Positions 1-11,723 of a stretch of DNA of 64,000 nucleotides are shown here, one piece after another (the stretch's first letter is position 1; every line of letters begins with the position of its first letter). Source of the stretch: Balaenoptera acutorostrata (taxonomy: Eukaryota > Chordata > Mammalia > Artiodactyla > Balaenopteridae); the NCBI RefSeq assembly GCF_949987535.1, contig NC_080078.1, positions 23,828,942-23,892,941 of the forward strand. Direction: 5' to 3'. The notes beneath the pieces are model-generated. The model searched no databases and was not told where the DNA came from. It was given only the letters and a program-made list of their open reading frames with translations. The position numbers and the translations under genes were made by a program.

Positions 1-1727
1 CCTCAGGGGCGCTGATCCTGTCTGGCCTCCACTTCTCCTCCCCTCTCAGTCCCCCTACATCCTACCAGTTCACTTTGGGGTTCCTTCCATCTCCTTGGGC
101 ATCAGAGTTCCCCACCAGCAGCCGGCAGGCGCCCTAGTTGTGGGGAGAAGCTAACTCTGCATCTTCCCACACTGCCATCTTGACTCCGTCTCCTCCCCAG
201 GGTTATTTTGAAGCAGATTCCAGACATCATATCATTTTATCCATCAAAATTGCTTTAAGTATCTTTAAAAAGTGATTCCTTTTTTTTTTTTTAACATAAC
301 CACAATACCATTATCCCATCTAAAACCATTAACAAGAAGTCCTTAAGATCATCAAATATCCAATGTATAAATCCCCCTTGTCGTGTATTTATTTAAGAAA
401 CCAGGTTGTTTTGTAGAGTTTATTTACCAAAGTCTGGATTTTGCTAATTATGCCATGGTACAATTTAACACATTCATCTCCTCTGTATATTTCCTATAAA
501 TTGGTAGTGAGAGCTGAAGGCTTGATCAGATTAGGTTCAATTATTCTTAGCAAGATAATTTCTTAGGTAAGGGTCTTCTTCCATCAGGGGGGCATAATGT
601 CAGGTTGTCTCGTCGTGTTGTCAGCAGCTGTTATTGATGCCAGTGGCCGGCTCTGGCAATTTACTAGGGGTTTTATTTTTATTTTTAATATTTATTTATT
701 TATTTATCTATTTATTTGGCTGCACTGGATCTTTAGTTGCAGCATGTGGGATTGAGTTCCCTGACCAAGGGTCAAACCCAGGCCCCCTGCATTGGGAATG
801 TGGAGTCTTAGCCACTGGACCACCAGGGAAGTCCCTACTAGAGGTTTTTAAAGTGTCAATATTCTAAGTCTATTGTTTCATCTTCGTGTATTAGCTAGAT
901 GGAATACTTCTATAAAGAGGATCTCTCATCTACTATTTAGCTACCCAATAGGCAAATAAATGCTTAATCCTGTCCTTTATTTACCAGTTTCCAAAATAAT
1001 GAGTTGGTTCTTCAACAGTGACCAACACAGCATGTATTTAAAAATTTGCAGTAAGGGTGGAGCCTGCTGGGATATAAACTGTCATTGAGATGAATAGTGT
1101 CCTGGGGCTTCTAGACATTTGGATCAGTGTTTCCCAAACTTCCTTGAACAGAGGCCTTTAAAATGTGTGATACCTTTTCCAGAGGACCATAGAGCACAGA
1201 CTAAGAGAATTCCATCCATATCCCCCATTTGTCCGTTGCTCTGTCCTCGTCTCTGCCCCCACTTCTCTCCCTTCTCACCCCATTTCCCCGCCCCCCACAA
1301 CTTTTTTTCAGCCATTTTCTCTAACAAGGATCAAAAGCTAACCAGCCCATCTTGAAATGATCATGGTTCCATCCTCATTGTGTTCTAATTATCTCTGGCC
1401 ATAATTTAAATCAATATCCAATTGAAAGTTACTCTTTGTGACATTATTAAAATTTGACCCTGAGGTTATAATGTTCTCATTTTAAAGATAGTATTGCAGT
1501 TCTTTTAGGATTGTGGAGGAAGTGTTCTCATTTATTCTATATATTAAATGCTTTACATTCAACACATTATTTTCTCAAAGGGTTTATGATGGAGTATTTA
1601 TTTAATAGACATGGGGGGCAGCATACCTCCTTGTACAGACTGAGTACATTGGCTAAATCTAACGAACAAATGAGAGGTATTGGCCTTAAGATATGATAAT
1701 TGCTTTATTTTCCAAAATTCCTTTCAG
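1..1727 (+). other. GDE1: GDE1 intron (5' part of gene lies outside window)
   Basis: No coding exon of GDE1 was recognised here, so the upstream exons must lie before the window. About 200-620 looks like an old L1 3' fragment in reverse orientation, with a poly-T run at 278-291. A short reverse CHR-type SINE lies at about 674-834. The rest (about 850-1727) shows no recognisable element. Confidence 0.6.
674..835 (-). mobile_element. short CHR-type tRNA-Glu SINE, reverse
   Basis: The reverse complement starts with a gggacttccctggtggtcc-type head at about 835 and ends in an (A/T)-rich tail read as TTTATTTATT at 690-715. Imperfect target-site duplications, tactaggggtttt (661-673) and tactagaggtttt (836-848), bracket it. 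It is a shorter and more diverged subtype than the 300-bp copies elsewhere in the window. Confidence 0.75.
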
Positions 1728-1939
1728 ATGAGACAAGCAGATCAGAATGTAGTAACAGCTTTAATTCACAGACCTTGGAGCCTTAGCCATACAGGAGATG
1801 GGAAACCACGCTTTGATACTTTATGGAAACAGTCCATGTTTGTGGCATTGGACATTTTGCTCGATTGGAGTATGCATAATATCTTGTGGTACTTGTGTGG
1901 AATTTCAGCTTTCCTCATACAAAAGGATTTTGTATCTCC
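1728..1939 (+). CDS. GDE1: GDE1 penultimate coding exon
   Basis: This exon encodes 70 residues plus two bases of a proline codon. It begins MRQADQNVVTALIHRPWSLS, contains LLDWSMHNILWYLCGISAFL and ends KDFVS. I recognise it as the C-terminal half of the GP-PDE domain of GDE1 (MIR16), a membrane glycerophosphodiester phosphodiesterase that hydrolyses glycerophosphoinositol and related substrates. An acceptor TTTCAG precedes the ATG, which is therefore an internal methionine and not a start. The donor is CC|GTAAGT at 1940. The catalytic Glu/Asp/His residues of the family lie in upstream exons outside the window. It is in frame with the exon at 3211. Confidence 0.95.
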
Positions 1940-3210
1940 GTAAGTTGGAAGATTTTTTTTATCTTCTGATACATTTCCTGAATGTTCTTCTTGAAAAGGG
2001 AGGATTAACAGTGGACACCTGTATTGGTTCCCACCCACGAAGCCCACCGTGCCTTTATTAAGTTGAAATGCCACTAGCTTCTTAGGTGGGAAGAGTTTAG
2101 GCATATTTCGCTGTTTCCAAAACAAGTTGATCAAATATTCTTGGGTTTTAGTGCATTTTAAAGAAAAAGTAAACGTGCCAAACTATGACGACAGAGACAG
2201 AGACAGAGAGATTGTATTTCTTTGTGATTGGCTCCCTTTAAAAACCAACATAGGATCCAGGGCAGAACCACAATGAAGATGTCTTGTGGGCACCTACCTC
2301 ATCTATCCCAACTTTCCTCCTGCTCCCCTATATATTACAGGCTCTACTCCATTGCTTCCAAGAAACTTTCCATTCCCTAACCTGCTAGCAATCTCTGAAT
2401 CTTTATTTTGGCAATTTTATAGCTGTGTATTTCAGGTGGTTACAGTTGTAATTTTCATATTATTTCAGGCATGTGTGCATTCAGTTCAATAAATATTTGT
2501 TGTATGCCTGCAGTACTGCAAGGTACTGTATTAAGAAGCTGAGATGCTGTGGTAAAGAAAGCCACAGTCTGCCCTCATGGAGTTTATAGTCAAATGGAAG
2601 AGATAGATGCTAATCAAATAAAGATCCAATAAACATAAAATTAGAGCTAAGATAAATGCTGTATAAGAGAGAATGGTGCACATATACTGTTTAATTTGTC
2701 CTAGTCAAGGGAGTCAGGGAAAACATCCCCAAGGAAGTTAACAGCTGAGCTAAGATCTGAAGGGTGCGTAGGAAATGAGGGGTTTGGGGGTGGAGGTCCA
2801 AGTCAGAGGGGAAGACACGTGCAAAAGTGCTGTGGCAGAAAGGGGCCTGGTTCTTTCAAGGAACTGCAAGAAAAATCAGTACGCACACAGAGTACAGCAC
2901 AGAAAAGAAAGGGGGAATGTGGCGTAAGATGAGGCCAAAGAGACAGGTGGGCCTAGGCTAGGTACAGCCTCCGGTAGGGGTTCAGGGTGGGGGGGTCTTC
3001 AGCAAGTGGCTGAAGCGTTTAAAGCCACAGCAGCGTGGAGGAGGTGCTCATCCTGGGTTTGGAACACCCTCTGGCTGCAGTGCGGAGGCCAGTTAAGAGG
3101 CTCTTTCTGGGGGCTGTTAGTACTCAGCGAACACCATATTTAGTGGCCATTGTAGATTCCTGAGACAATTGGCATTATTCTAACAAGGTTGGTTTTTCCT
3201 CTTTCTCCAG
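1940..3210 (+). other. GDE1: last intron of GDE1
   Basis: GT-AG intron (GTAAGT...TTTCTCCAG). About 2470-3110 resembles a reverse-oriented L2 LINE, with phrases such as ataaatatttgttgtatgcc and tgccctcatggagtttatag. The rest has no recognised element. Confidence 0.7.
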
Positions 3211-3358
3211 GGACTACTTGAAGAAGTGGTCAGCTAAAGGCATTCAGGTTGTTGCTTGGACTGTTAATACTTTCGATGAAAAAAGTTACTATGAATCCCA
3301 TCTTGGTTCCAGCTATATCACCGACAGCATGTTGGAAGACTGCACACCTCAGTTCTAG
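3211..3358 (+). CDS. GDE1: GDE1 last coding exon with stop codon
   Basis: One base completes the split proline codon, followed by 48 residues from DYLKKWSAKGIQVVAWTVNT to DSMLEDCTPQF and a TAG stop at 3356-3358. The segment GIQVVAWTVN is the last conserved beta strand of the GDPD barrel (family pattern V..WTVN), and SSYITDS matches the family's terminal ITD motif. The acceptor is a clean pyrimidine-rich TTTCTCCAG. Compared with the human protein as I remember it, only a few substitutions are present near the end. The gene looks functional over the part visible. Confidence 0.96.
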
Positions 3359-3832
3359 GCTTTTCCCCCAGGGAGGAAACACAGGTACAGAAACTGCCTG
3401 CTGGCCTCATGGAGGAATATCAATATACCCAAGCCCCTGGGGGATCAAGTGGCTCACACAAGCAGTAGTCGGTTACTGGGTATTTACCTGAACCAGAGCA
3501 AAACCCAGTGTTGCCACCTTGCTCCATGGAATGCCTGAGTTCAAAACCGATGCTCTTGAAAGTCTGGGTCTGCAGAAAGGCACAACACTCCTGCCCCGAC
3601 CTAGCTGAGGCACACACTGAAACCCAGTGAAGATAAGCACAGATTGAATTGTGCAATTTGGGGGTGCAGATGCAAATGCATGGGAAATGCATGATCCCTC
3701 AGAGTTGACGTTTTAAAACTTGACACACTTACATAATTTTACTTATTTAAAATATTTGTATCCAGCTATGTTATCAATGTACTGTAGACATCAAACTTGT
3801 GACCATACTAATAAAGTCATTAAAAGGAGCAC
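3359..3832 (+). other. GDE1: GDE1 3' UTR
   Basis: Sequence from the stop codon to about 17 nt past the first good poly(A) signal. The end point is an estimate. No repeat was recognised in it. Confidence 0.65.
3810..3815 (+). terminator. GDE1: poly(A) signal of GDE1
   Basis: Canonical AATAAA about 450 nt after the GDE1 stop codon and the first one downstream of it, followed by cleavage-site-like sequence (gtcattaaaagg). Confidence 0.7.
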
Positions 3833-4219
3833 TAAGGGAAAACCATGTACCAAGCATCATATCCTAAGACATAAAGAATTTAAGGGAGCTGCTGCTTCCA
3901 ATCCAGTGGCCAGGGCCCCTGGTGAGACATTGGTGTGAAGCAAAGAAAATGGTAAGGAGGTCTTGATATCAGTCTGAGGGATTGTTTATGGTATCTAGAA
4001 ATAAGAGCTACAAACCACTAGGGGGCAGAGTTGTACCCTTTCAAGCTGCTCTACAGCAGATGATCACAGAAAATTAGAGCTGGAAGAAACTTCCGGGAAC
4101 ATCTAGGCTTAGCCTCATTTTACAAATGAGAAAACTAAAATCTGTGGAAGGGAAGGGTCTTCCCAGAAATGACAGCTGTGACACAGAGCCTGATCTCATG
4201 ATAAAATTTCTTGTTTACT

Positions 4220-4440
4220 ATTTACCAGGAACTTCAGTGGTTTAACATGCATTATTTTAATTAACCCTCACAAAAATCTTAGAGAGATATTAATCTCTTT
4301 TTATGGGTAAGGAAACAGAGGTACTGCAAGGTTAAAGTCACTTACCCAAGGTCTCAAATTCCTTGGTGTAACTGGTATTCAAGTCCAGGTCAGTCGGTTC
4401 AGAGAACCAGTCACCTTGTCTGCCTTTATAACGTAGAACC
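4220..4440 (-). repeat. MIR SINE fragment
   Basis: Reverse-oriented MIR core: taaggaaacagaggtact followed by a cttacccaaggtctcaaa phrase. Diverged and ancient. Confidence 0.6.
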
Positions 4441-5226
4441 CTTGATTCCCAGCTCTGCTCTTTCCCATGTGAGCTTCCAGGGGTCTTATTGTGAACTTAA
4501 GTGGCATCATTTAAAATGAAGTTGAGTCTTCAAAAAATTGCAAAGTTCGCTCTCCCCTCTAGCTGCCCCACACCCCCACCATTCAGCCCTATCTGGCCTT
4601 GATCACAGGCCCACAGCTTAGTCATGACTTCCCTCCTGGATCCTCATGGGTCACCAGCCTCACAGGTGTAGCAGCTCGGCCACCAGCCCACACAGCTGGA
4701 TGGTGGTGAGAAGCAGACTGATTTTTGCTATAGTTGGTGTTGGCAGGAGGACAATAAATGAGGCTTGGGATGTTTACAAATGAATTTTCTTGAATTTTAA
4801 AATTAACAGCAGAACAGAGATTCAGTGAATGGAACAGATATCTAAACTGCATGACTTCCATACCACGTTATGACTAGAGTGACAAGAGGAGGAGAAAGGA
4901 ACCAAAGAAAACATGTGTGGACTGAATTCCCCCTTTGGCTTACCTGCAGAGGCTATACAGCGAATGACAGGGAAGAAATTCTCTTGGGGGCAGCACAGAG
5001 TTCACAACATCCCTTCTGTGGTGTGAAGACCTTTTGAGAGCCAGAAGTTCTCTGTCTCTTGACCTTTGTCCCAAATCCGTATTGCACTTGACTCAGCCAG
5101 GCCCAATTAAGGATTGAGATCCTATGCCAAGGTGGTCGTGGGCCTTGAAGAATGGAGAATTCAGATGAAGAAAGAAGGTGTTAATTACTTACTTGGAAGG
5201 TATAGTAACGGGGTTAACAACAGGAT

Positions 5227-5521
5227 ATTTTTTTTTGCTGCATTGGGTCTTCTTTGCTGCGCGCGGGCTTTCTCTAGTTGCGGCGAGGTGGGGCTACTCT
5301 TCGTTGCGGTGCGCAGGCTTCTCATTGTGGTGGCTTCTCTTGTTGCGGAGCATAGGCTCTAGGTGCTCGGGTTTCAGTAGTTGCAGCACACAGGCTCAGT
5401 AGTTGTGGCACACGGGCTTAGTTGTTCCGTGGCATGTGGGATCTTCCCGGACCATGGCTCGAACCCGTGTCCCCTGCATTGGCAGGAGGATTCTTAACCA
5501 CTGCGCCACCAGGGAAGTCCC
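5227..5521 (-). mobile_element. full-length CHR SINE, reverse
   Basis: About 295 bp with tRNA-Glu-derived head at 5521 and T-run (poly-A in its own sense) at 5227-5235. It is flanked by a perfect 11-bp duplication, aacaacaggat, at 5216-5226 and 5522-5532. Confidence 0.95.
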
Positions 5522-5539
5522 AACAACAGGATTTGACAT

Positions 5540-5700
5540 CAGAAAAAGTTAAATCTGAATTCCTAATCTCTAGCTGTATGACCTTGGGCAAGTCATATAG
5601 CTAGTGTCTTGAATTCATCTCTAAAATAGGGGCAGTATTGGTACCACGGCAGGGGTAGTTGTGATTAAAGGAAAGAGTGCATGTAAAATGCTTGTTAATA
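5540..5700 (+). repeat. MIR SINE fragment
   Basis: Carries the MIR core phrase tgaccttgggcaagtcat. It lies directly against a reverse MIR at 5700-5940. Confidence 0.6.
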
Positions 5701-5940
5701 ACTAAGATTTATGGACTGCCTACCATGTACTGGACACTGTTTCAAATGCTTTCTGTGTGCTTACTCTGCTACAACACCATGAGGTCAAGGTACCATTATA
5801 TTCCCATTTTACAGTGAAGAAAACCAAAGCCCAAGGAAGTTAAGTAACTTACCTAAAGTCACACGACAGTAATAGGATAAGGATTCAGGCCCAGATTATA
5901 TAGTTCCAGAGCCCGCACTCTAAACGCAGGCTTATCACCC
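5700..5940 (-). repeat. MIR SINE fragment
   Basis: Carries cattttacagtgaagaaaac and aagttaagtaacttacct, the reverse complement of the MIR core. Confidence 0.65.
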
Positions 5941-6944
5941 TTTGTGGCCCTTAGCAAGGGCTCAGCCACGAGAAGCCTTCCCAGCACTCCTTACAGTGCC
6001 TGTCACAGTAGACAGTAAAAGTTGGAAGAATGAGTTGTGGGATATCCAAGGGGAAGGTTCCTTGAGGAACCTGGATATAGACCTAGAGTGAGGGAAGGAT
6101 TTGGGAGTGTAATGATTCAGTAGCATCGATAAATGAGCCATCCAAAGATAGCATTCTTTCCAAGACAGTCAGTAGGGATAAAAATCACATCCTCTGCTGT
6201 TCATTGGACTGCCCCTGTGTTCTCAAGAGTGGTGGAGACAGATAACCTGGAAGGGCTGCCTGAAAAGGCTTGAGAAACCCACTGCTTACTTCATTAAACG
6301 ATACTCATTTTCTTATTTGGAGATGAGTGTGCAATCTTGTCTTGACAAGAATTTCCCTAAGACATAAATACTCTTTATGAGACAAGAATTTCTACATGAC
6401 ACCATTTCCTGAAGTGGGAATAATGCTTCAACAGGACAGTCAACCACAGCTTTGAGGACAAGGCAGGGTGGAAGTTAATGAAGTGTTCCAGACATCCTCT
6501 CAAACCTTAGCATGGAGTGACGGTTACTCCAGGGCAAAGTTACTTGATTTCTTTGATCAGAAGTACTGAAGATTAATGACCTGTGTGTTCTTTTATCAAA
6601 CTTTAAATTATGCTCAAAATCTGACAGCAGGACACCAAGTGTTAAGAAGAGGATGGATATCAGCTGGGCAGAGGGTTCTCAAAGAATGCTGTCCTTTGAG
6701 ACTGAAAGGGGTTCCTGGGCCCAATTCTAGTGTGTTCTGTGTGTGGAGGCTTCCTCACATCAACAACAAGCAATTCTCAGTCGCAGGCAGGGTCCTTCAG
6801 AATCCAGCTCAGTTCTGACACTTATCTACCCAGAGATAGAATCAGATGCCATGGGTAAAGGGCTCAGTCCCAGACGACCACCCTCCAGATGCCAGCTGCA
6901 AACACAGGTTGTTACCCGCACTTGTGACTGACTGGCTATAAATC

Positions 6945-7592
6945 AGATATTCCCACAATCCCCTCCTCAGGTTTGATTAATTTGCTAGAACGGCTCACAG
7001 AACTCAGGAAAACCCATTTACTCACTAGATCGCCGATTTATTATGGAAGCCTATTAAAGGATACAAATCCACAGCCAGATGAAGACATACGTTGGGCGAG
7101 GTCCTACGCAAAGGAGCTTCAGTCCTCCTGGAGCTTGGGGCCAGGCATGGGGGCACACAGAAGTGTTCTGTTTCCCCCACATGGAAGCTCTCCAAAAAGA
7201 AGGGCAAAAAGCTGTCCTTTTGGGTTTTTAAGATGACTTCATTACATAGTTATGTTTGACTAAATCACTGGCCAATGGCGATTGATTCAACCTCAAGCCC
7301 CTATCCCCTCCCCAGAAATCAAGGGGGTAGGAGTGAAAGTTCCAACCCTCTAATCACGTGGTTGGCTCCATTGACATCCAGGCCCCCACCCTTAGGTGCT
7401 TTCCAGAAGTCATCTCATTCTCAGAGCAAAAAGACACTTTTATCACTCAACGCTTAGGAAATTCCAAGGGTTTGGGGAGCTTTGAGCCAGGAACTGTAGA
7501 CAAAGGCCAAATATATATGAGACCTATATTTCGGTCACCTGAAAGACCAGATATGTATTTCTTATAAATCACAATATCATGAAGACAGTTAT
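6945..7592 (-). mobile_element. solo LTR of an old endogenous retrovirus, reverse
   Basis: The phrase ccttttgggtttttaagatg and the tail accagatatgtatttcttat are the reverse complement of phrases in the LTR at 27339-28145. The two are therefore copies of one LTR family, in opposite orientation. No internal retroviral coding sequence was seen next to it. Confidence 0.7.
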
Positions 7593-7599
7593 TCAACAT

Positions 7600-7715
7600 C
7601 AGCATAAGGGGGAACTTGCTAGAAATGCAAATTCTTAGAACCCATTCCAGAGATAATGAATCTGAAACTCTGGGTCAGGCTCAGGACCTGTGTTTTAACA
7701 AGCCCTCTAGTTCTG
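7600..7715 (+). mobile_element. MER5A-like hAT-Charlie fragment
   Basis: ttgctagaaatgcaaattct and gtgttttaacaagccctct are typical internal phrases of this non-autonomous DNA transposon family. Confidence 0.55.
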
Positions 7716-7870
7716 ATCTTTGCTCAAGTCTCAATTCTGCCACTCACTAGCTATGAGACCTCAGACAAATCACTTAATCTGTGTGTGCCTAAGTTTCTGT
7801 CTGTCAAATGGAGATCATAATACTTGCACCAATTGTCTTATAGCAATAATGTTATGAGATTCAAATGAGG
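7715..7870 (+). repeat. MIR SINE fragment
   Basis: tctgccactcactagctatg followed by acaaatcacttaatctgtg and a 3' part gttatgagattcaaatgag. Confidence 0.7.
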
Positions 7871-7964
7871 GAAAAAAAAGTGAATGTGTTTTGAAAAATG
7901 TATTAACAGTATAATACTGTTGTTATGAAGATAAAATAGAACAAATTTTGGAGGAGCCCTAAAA

Positions 7965-8230
7965 CCATTCTACTCAGGGTGTGGTCCTCAGACCCACAGC
8001 ACTAGATAGAAATGCAGACTCTCGGGCCTCATCCCTGAACTCACAAATTAGAATATTAGAATCTGCTTTTTTTTTTTTTTTTTTTTGTCGCAAAGCACGG
8101 CAGGTGGGATCTCAGTTCCTCCACCAGGGATAGAACCCAGGACCCCAGCAGTGAGAGCGCTGAGTCCTAACCACTGTACTGCCAGGGAATTCCCTAGCAT
8201 CTGCTTTATGACAAGATCCCCAGGTGATGG
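7965..8230 (-). mobile_element. MER5A-like hAT fragment interrupted by a SINE
   Basis: ctcagggtgtggtcctcaga and gaaatgcagactctcgggcc read like MER5A. The element is split by the SINE at 8071-8195 and resumes with gatccccaggtgatgg. Confidence 0.5.
8071..8195 (-). mobile_element. short CHR-type SINE, reverse
   Basis: Head gggaattccctggcagtaca (read on the - strand from 8195) and a T-run at 8068-8086. The flanks share agaatctgctttt / agcatctgcttta as imperfect target-site duplication. It sits inside a MER5A-like element. Confidence 0.75.
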
Positions 8231-8447
8231 AAGTGGAGAAAGCGCTGTGCGGATCAGAACACCACGCAAGTGTAAGGCATTTACTCTTTATCAGGCAGGT
8301 GCAGTCATGAGCAAAGTAGAGGGCCCCTCTGCTCCACACCTGAGCTCCTCCCAATGGTCTGTCTCACCGTCGATCAGACACATAAATGCTATGAAAAAGT
8401 TCCCACTGTGAGAATTTAGGGAGGTACCATTAAGTGCTACCTTACTG

Positions 8448-8730
8448 GGCTTCCCTGGTGGCGCAGTGGGTGGGAATCTGCCTGCCAATGCAGGGGACAC
8501 AGGTTCGATCCCTGGCCCGGGAAGATTCCCACATGCCGCGGAGCAACTAAGCCCGTGTGCCACAACTACTGAGCCTGCGCTCTAGAGCCCGTGCTCTGCA
8601 ACAAGAGAAGCCACGACAGTGAGAAGCCTGCGCACCACTCGCTGCAACTAGAGAAAGCCCGCGCACAGAACAAAGACCCAACACAGCCAAAAGTAAAAAC
8701 AAATACATAAATAAATTTATTTTTTTTAAA
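8448..8730 (+). mobile_element. full-length CHR SINE
   Basis: Starts ggcttccctggtggcgcag, with A/T tail at 8685-8730. A perfect 16-bp duplication, aagtgctaccttactg, lies at 8432-8447 and 8731-8746. Confidence 0.96.
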
Positions 8731-9394
8731 AAGTGCTACCTTACTGAGAGACAGTTCCTATTAATGAGCTTAATTCTTACCACCTGTCCTCAATTCAAAG
8801 GTTATAAAAACATGTCAGTCATATGATGTTTTTATAATCCTTTTATAATTGAACTTCACACGAAATCATCTCATTGCCCTATAAAAAATGAATTGGGCCC
8901 TTCACTGCGGCCACTTAAAGGATCAGATCCTGCAGAAATTCAAGAGAGGCTATCCTTTTTTAATACTTAAAACTACAGGGATTATCCAGCTTTCAGGTGA
9001 CTCTTGGAAAGCATGTTACTTTTATCATTTTGAGCGAATTGAGACAAGCTTTGGAAGAGGAGGATGGACAATGTCCCCAGAAATTTTTGATGCAATATCC
9101 TTAGCTCACTATTTGCATGTTCAATAAGTGCCTCAGGTGACTTTTATGGTCAAGCAAGTTCAGAAAGCACTACTCTAGATTCTAGCTCATTTGTTCTCAG
9201 CCCTGGCTTCCCACTGAAAGCATCTGAGAGCTTTAAGGGAAAACTATGGATGCCTGATTTAGTTAGTCTAGAGTGGGCAGGGCCTGGGTCTGGCTGTTCG
9301 AACAGCTCCCTGTGTGATCCTGGGTGCAGCGAGCAATGAGAGCCCTGCTGCCTGATGAGAGGTCCTGATGGGACTGGGGGAGAGTTTCCCCGAT

Positions 9395-9800
9395 TATGGG
9401 CTGAACTGTGTTGACCCAAAATTCATATGGTGAAGTCCTGACCTCCAGTACCTCAGAATGTAACCATATTTGGAGATAAGTGCTTTAAAGATGTGAGTTA
9501 GTTAAAATGAAGCCATTAGGTTGGGTCCTAATCCAATCTGTCTTGCGTCCCTATAAGATGAGGAAATTTGGACACAAAGGTACACCAGGATGTGCACACA
9601 GAGGAAAGACCATGTGAGGACACAGCAAGAAGGTGGCCATCTACAGGCCAAGGAGAGAGGCCTCAGAATGAAACCAAAACTCTGGACACCTTGATCTTAG
9701 ACTTCCCACCTCTGGAACTGTGAAAAAATGAATTTCTGTTGTTTAAGCCTCCAGTCTGTGCTATGGGTTATGGCAGCTCTAGCAAAATAATATATCCCCT
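9395..9800 (+). mobile_element. MaLR-type (MLT1-like) LTR
   Basis: Starts ttatgggctgaactgtgttg and carries cctcagaatgtaaccatatt. It ends with the conserved aatttctgttgtttaagcct phrase. The window holds four sister copies, all on the + strand (also 19871, 35341, 57178). Confidence 0.75.
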
Positions 9801-9933
9801 ATATCTCAAGACCAAGGATGTAAGGATGTTACACACATCCAAATGTGTGTGCGAGACCTACAGACTAGATCTTTCTACTGTGTTTGCTCCTCCAGGAGAA
9901 GCAGGGGCTACACTGAAGTAAAGATAAGAGGTG

Positions 9934-10235
9934 GGGCTTCCCTGGTGGCGCAGTGGTTGAGAATCTGCCTGCCAGTGCAGGGGACACGGGTTCGAGCCCT
10001 GGTCTGGGAAGATTCCACATGCCGCGGAGCAACTAGGCCCGTGAGCCACAATTACTGAGCCTGCGCGTCTGGAGCCTGTGCTCCGCAACAAGAGAGGCCA
10101 CGATAGTGAGAGGCCCGCGCACCGCGATGAAGAGTGGCCCCCGCTCGCCGCAACTAGAGAAAGCCCTCGCACAGAAACGAAGACCCAACACAGCCATAAA
10201 TAAATAAATAATTACCATTTAAAAAAAAAAAAAAA
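9934..10235 (+). mobile_element. full-length CHR SINE
   Basis: Head gggcttccctggtggcgcag, CpG-rich body, ccataaataaataaataatt tail and poly-A at 10221-10235. The target-site duplication is not clear. Confidence 0.93.
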
Positions 10236-10379
10236 GATGTGAATGGAGAAGCAGTCAGGATATAAGCCCTGAGCATATGGGAAGTGAGCAAAAATGATGC
10301 TTCCAGAGGGAGTTCACATTTCAGTGCAGAAGCCAAAGAAGCACAAATAGCATTAGGATAACACAGGGGGAAAAAAATC

Positions 10380-10620
10380 CCTTCAAATATCAATTCCACA
10401 GACTGCCTTCACTGACCCCACAGACAAGTTAAGTCTCCCATTGTCCCTTGGGCTTCTCCTTCATGGCACCTGCTATAAGTAATTACTGTTTAATTATTAA
10501 GTTCCTGCCTAAAGTGATCTGCTAGACAGTACATGAGAGCGGAGGCTGTGTCTTGACTTGTGCACCATCTTGTTCCCCTCCACTTGGTACATATTTGTTG
10601 AACGAAGGAATGAACGAACA
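10380..10620 (+). mobile_element. L2 LINE 3' fragment
   Basis: Phrases tggcacctgctataagtaat and catatttgttgaacgaagga are typical of the L2 3' end. Confidence 0.55.
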
Positions 10621-10929
10621 AGCACTTCTAGCAACCGCTAGCAAAGATGGTACCAAAAGAACTTAATTCAGCTGATGAATGAATTAGTGAGCAAATAAGT
10701 CAATGAAGAAGTGAACCAATGACTGAGCACTGACTGGATGTTTGTGTTTTAAATTCATCTTAAATGTTTTCTAAATTCAGTTCCAATTAGATTTCATGAC
10801 AGTGATTACTCAAGAGGAGATTTCTCCTCCCGAGTAATTTGGTAATTGCACTTTTCTGCTGGACCCTTCCGTTTTAAGCAGAGTCAGGTGCCTTGTGAAT
10901 CATTTAGGAAATCTGCAAAAAAATGCTTT

Positions 10930-11010
10930 ATACATGTATGTGTGCATATGTACACACACACACATATACATACATATACATACACATACATATTCAATAT
11001 ATATATTCCA
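10930..11010. repeat. CA/TA-rich microsatellite
   Basis: Alternating acacac, acatatacat and atatat blocks, producing spurious H/T/Y-rich open frames. Confidence 0.85.
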
Positions 11011-11254
11011 CACATCACCACCGATTTCATGTTTGGTTCAATGTAAGACTCTGATGATTGTGCATAAAACCTCACAGGGGTAGTGTCCCCGTCCACACAT
11101 GCCCACCCCAGTCCAATCCAAAAGACTCATGTACTCAATGTGCAATAAAGGTCATAGACGAGCCCTCTGGTTGTTTTTCACCTTTGGGAAAAATGGGGAT
11201 GTTTTTAGTTCAAAGTCATGAACAAATGCAGGTTCTACAATTCAGACGCTTCAC

Positions 11255-11676
11255 ATCCCTGATCGAGGGTCACATTTTTATTCAGGCTGGACCACTTGTC
11301 TTAGCACCCGTCTCCAAACCTTTGCCAGGTCTGGGAGTTCTGGGAGTGGAGATTTCTAAGGATCAATAATTCATACGCATATCTCTTAAACTACAACTCT
11401 CCCCAGGTTTTTGTGAACTAGTTCAAATATTACAAGTCTTTACTGGAAAATCTCAAATATTTTGTCTGGAAAAATCAGCAATTCAGGTGTAAAAAAAAAC
11501 AGGGAATGCCCAATTTTACTTCTGTATTTACATTGTAGTCAGTTTCCACTCCTGGCTAAAGGCTTGAATTTCCCATCTGGGAATCTCCTAAAGGCCCAGG
11601 TGTCATGGAGGAAGCTGCTCCATCTTTATCTATCTTCTTTCCTTATTTGGTTGGTGTCTGGGTACCACAATAATTA
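11255..11676 (-). other. TMC5: TMC5 3' UTR (estimated extent)
   Basis: Runs from the stop codon of exon 20 to about 22 nt past the first AATAAA. The extent is estimated from the signal only. No repeat was seen in it. Confidence 0.55.
11277..11282 (-). terminator. TMC5: candidate poly(A) signal of TMC5
   Basis: AATAAA on the - strand (TTTATT on +), about 400 nt past the TMC5 stop and followed by a TG-rich stretch on the transcript strand. A longer 3' UTR using a more distal signal cannot be excluded. Confidence 0.5.
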
Positions 11677-11723
11677 TCAGGCCTTTGGATTATCTTCTTG
11701 AACTGATCGCCTAAATCGCAGGT
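11677..11723 (-). CDS. TMC5: TMC5 coding exon 20 (stop codon)
   Basis: The acceptor ACCCAG is followed by two bases completing an Asp codon, then [14 protein letters not shown] and TGA. It matches the end of human TMC5 as I recall it (LRSRRSVQEGNPRA). The coding part is only 47 nt. Confidence 0.93.

Larger units (their letters stand above)
3833..11250. other. intergenic region between converging GDE1 and TMC5
   Basis: No gene was recognised. The region holds MIR pieces (4220-4440, 5540-5940, 7715-7870), CHR SINEs (5227, 8071, 8448, 9934), MER5A-like hAT fragments (7600-7715, 7965-8230, 9145-9260), an inverted ERV LTR (6945-7592), a MaLR-type LTR (9395-9800) and L2 (10380-10620). A CA/TA-rich microsatellite lies at 10930-11010. 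The stretches 4450-5210 and 5950-6540 show nothing recognisable. Confidence 0.6.

Noticed and set aside
1680..1727. Upstream extension of the GDE1 exon frame to a methionine at 1680
   Set aside because: It crosses the splice acceptor at 1722-1727; the extra residues are intron translation.
9858..10218. Repeated Arg/Ser/Gly-rich frames (seen at many places, beginning like MRGLSLVAAS)
   Set aside because: Antisense translations of CHR SINEs; the same peptide recurs at each SINE.
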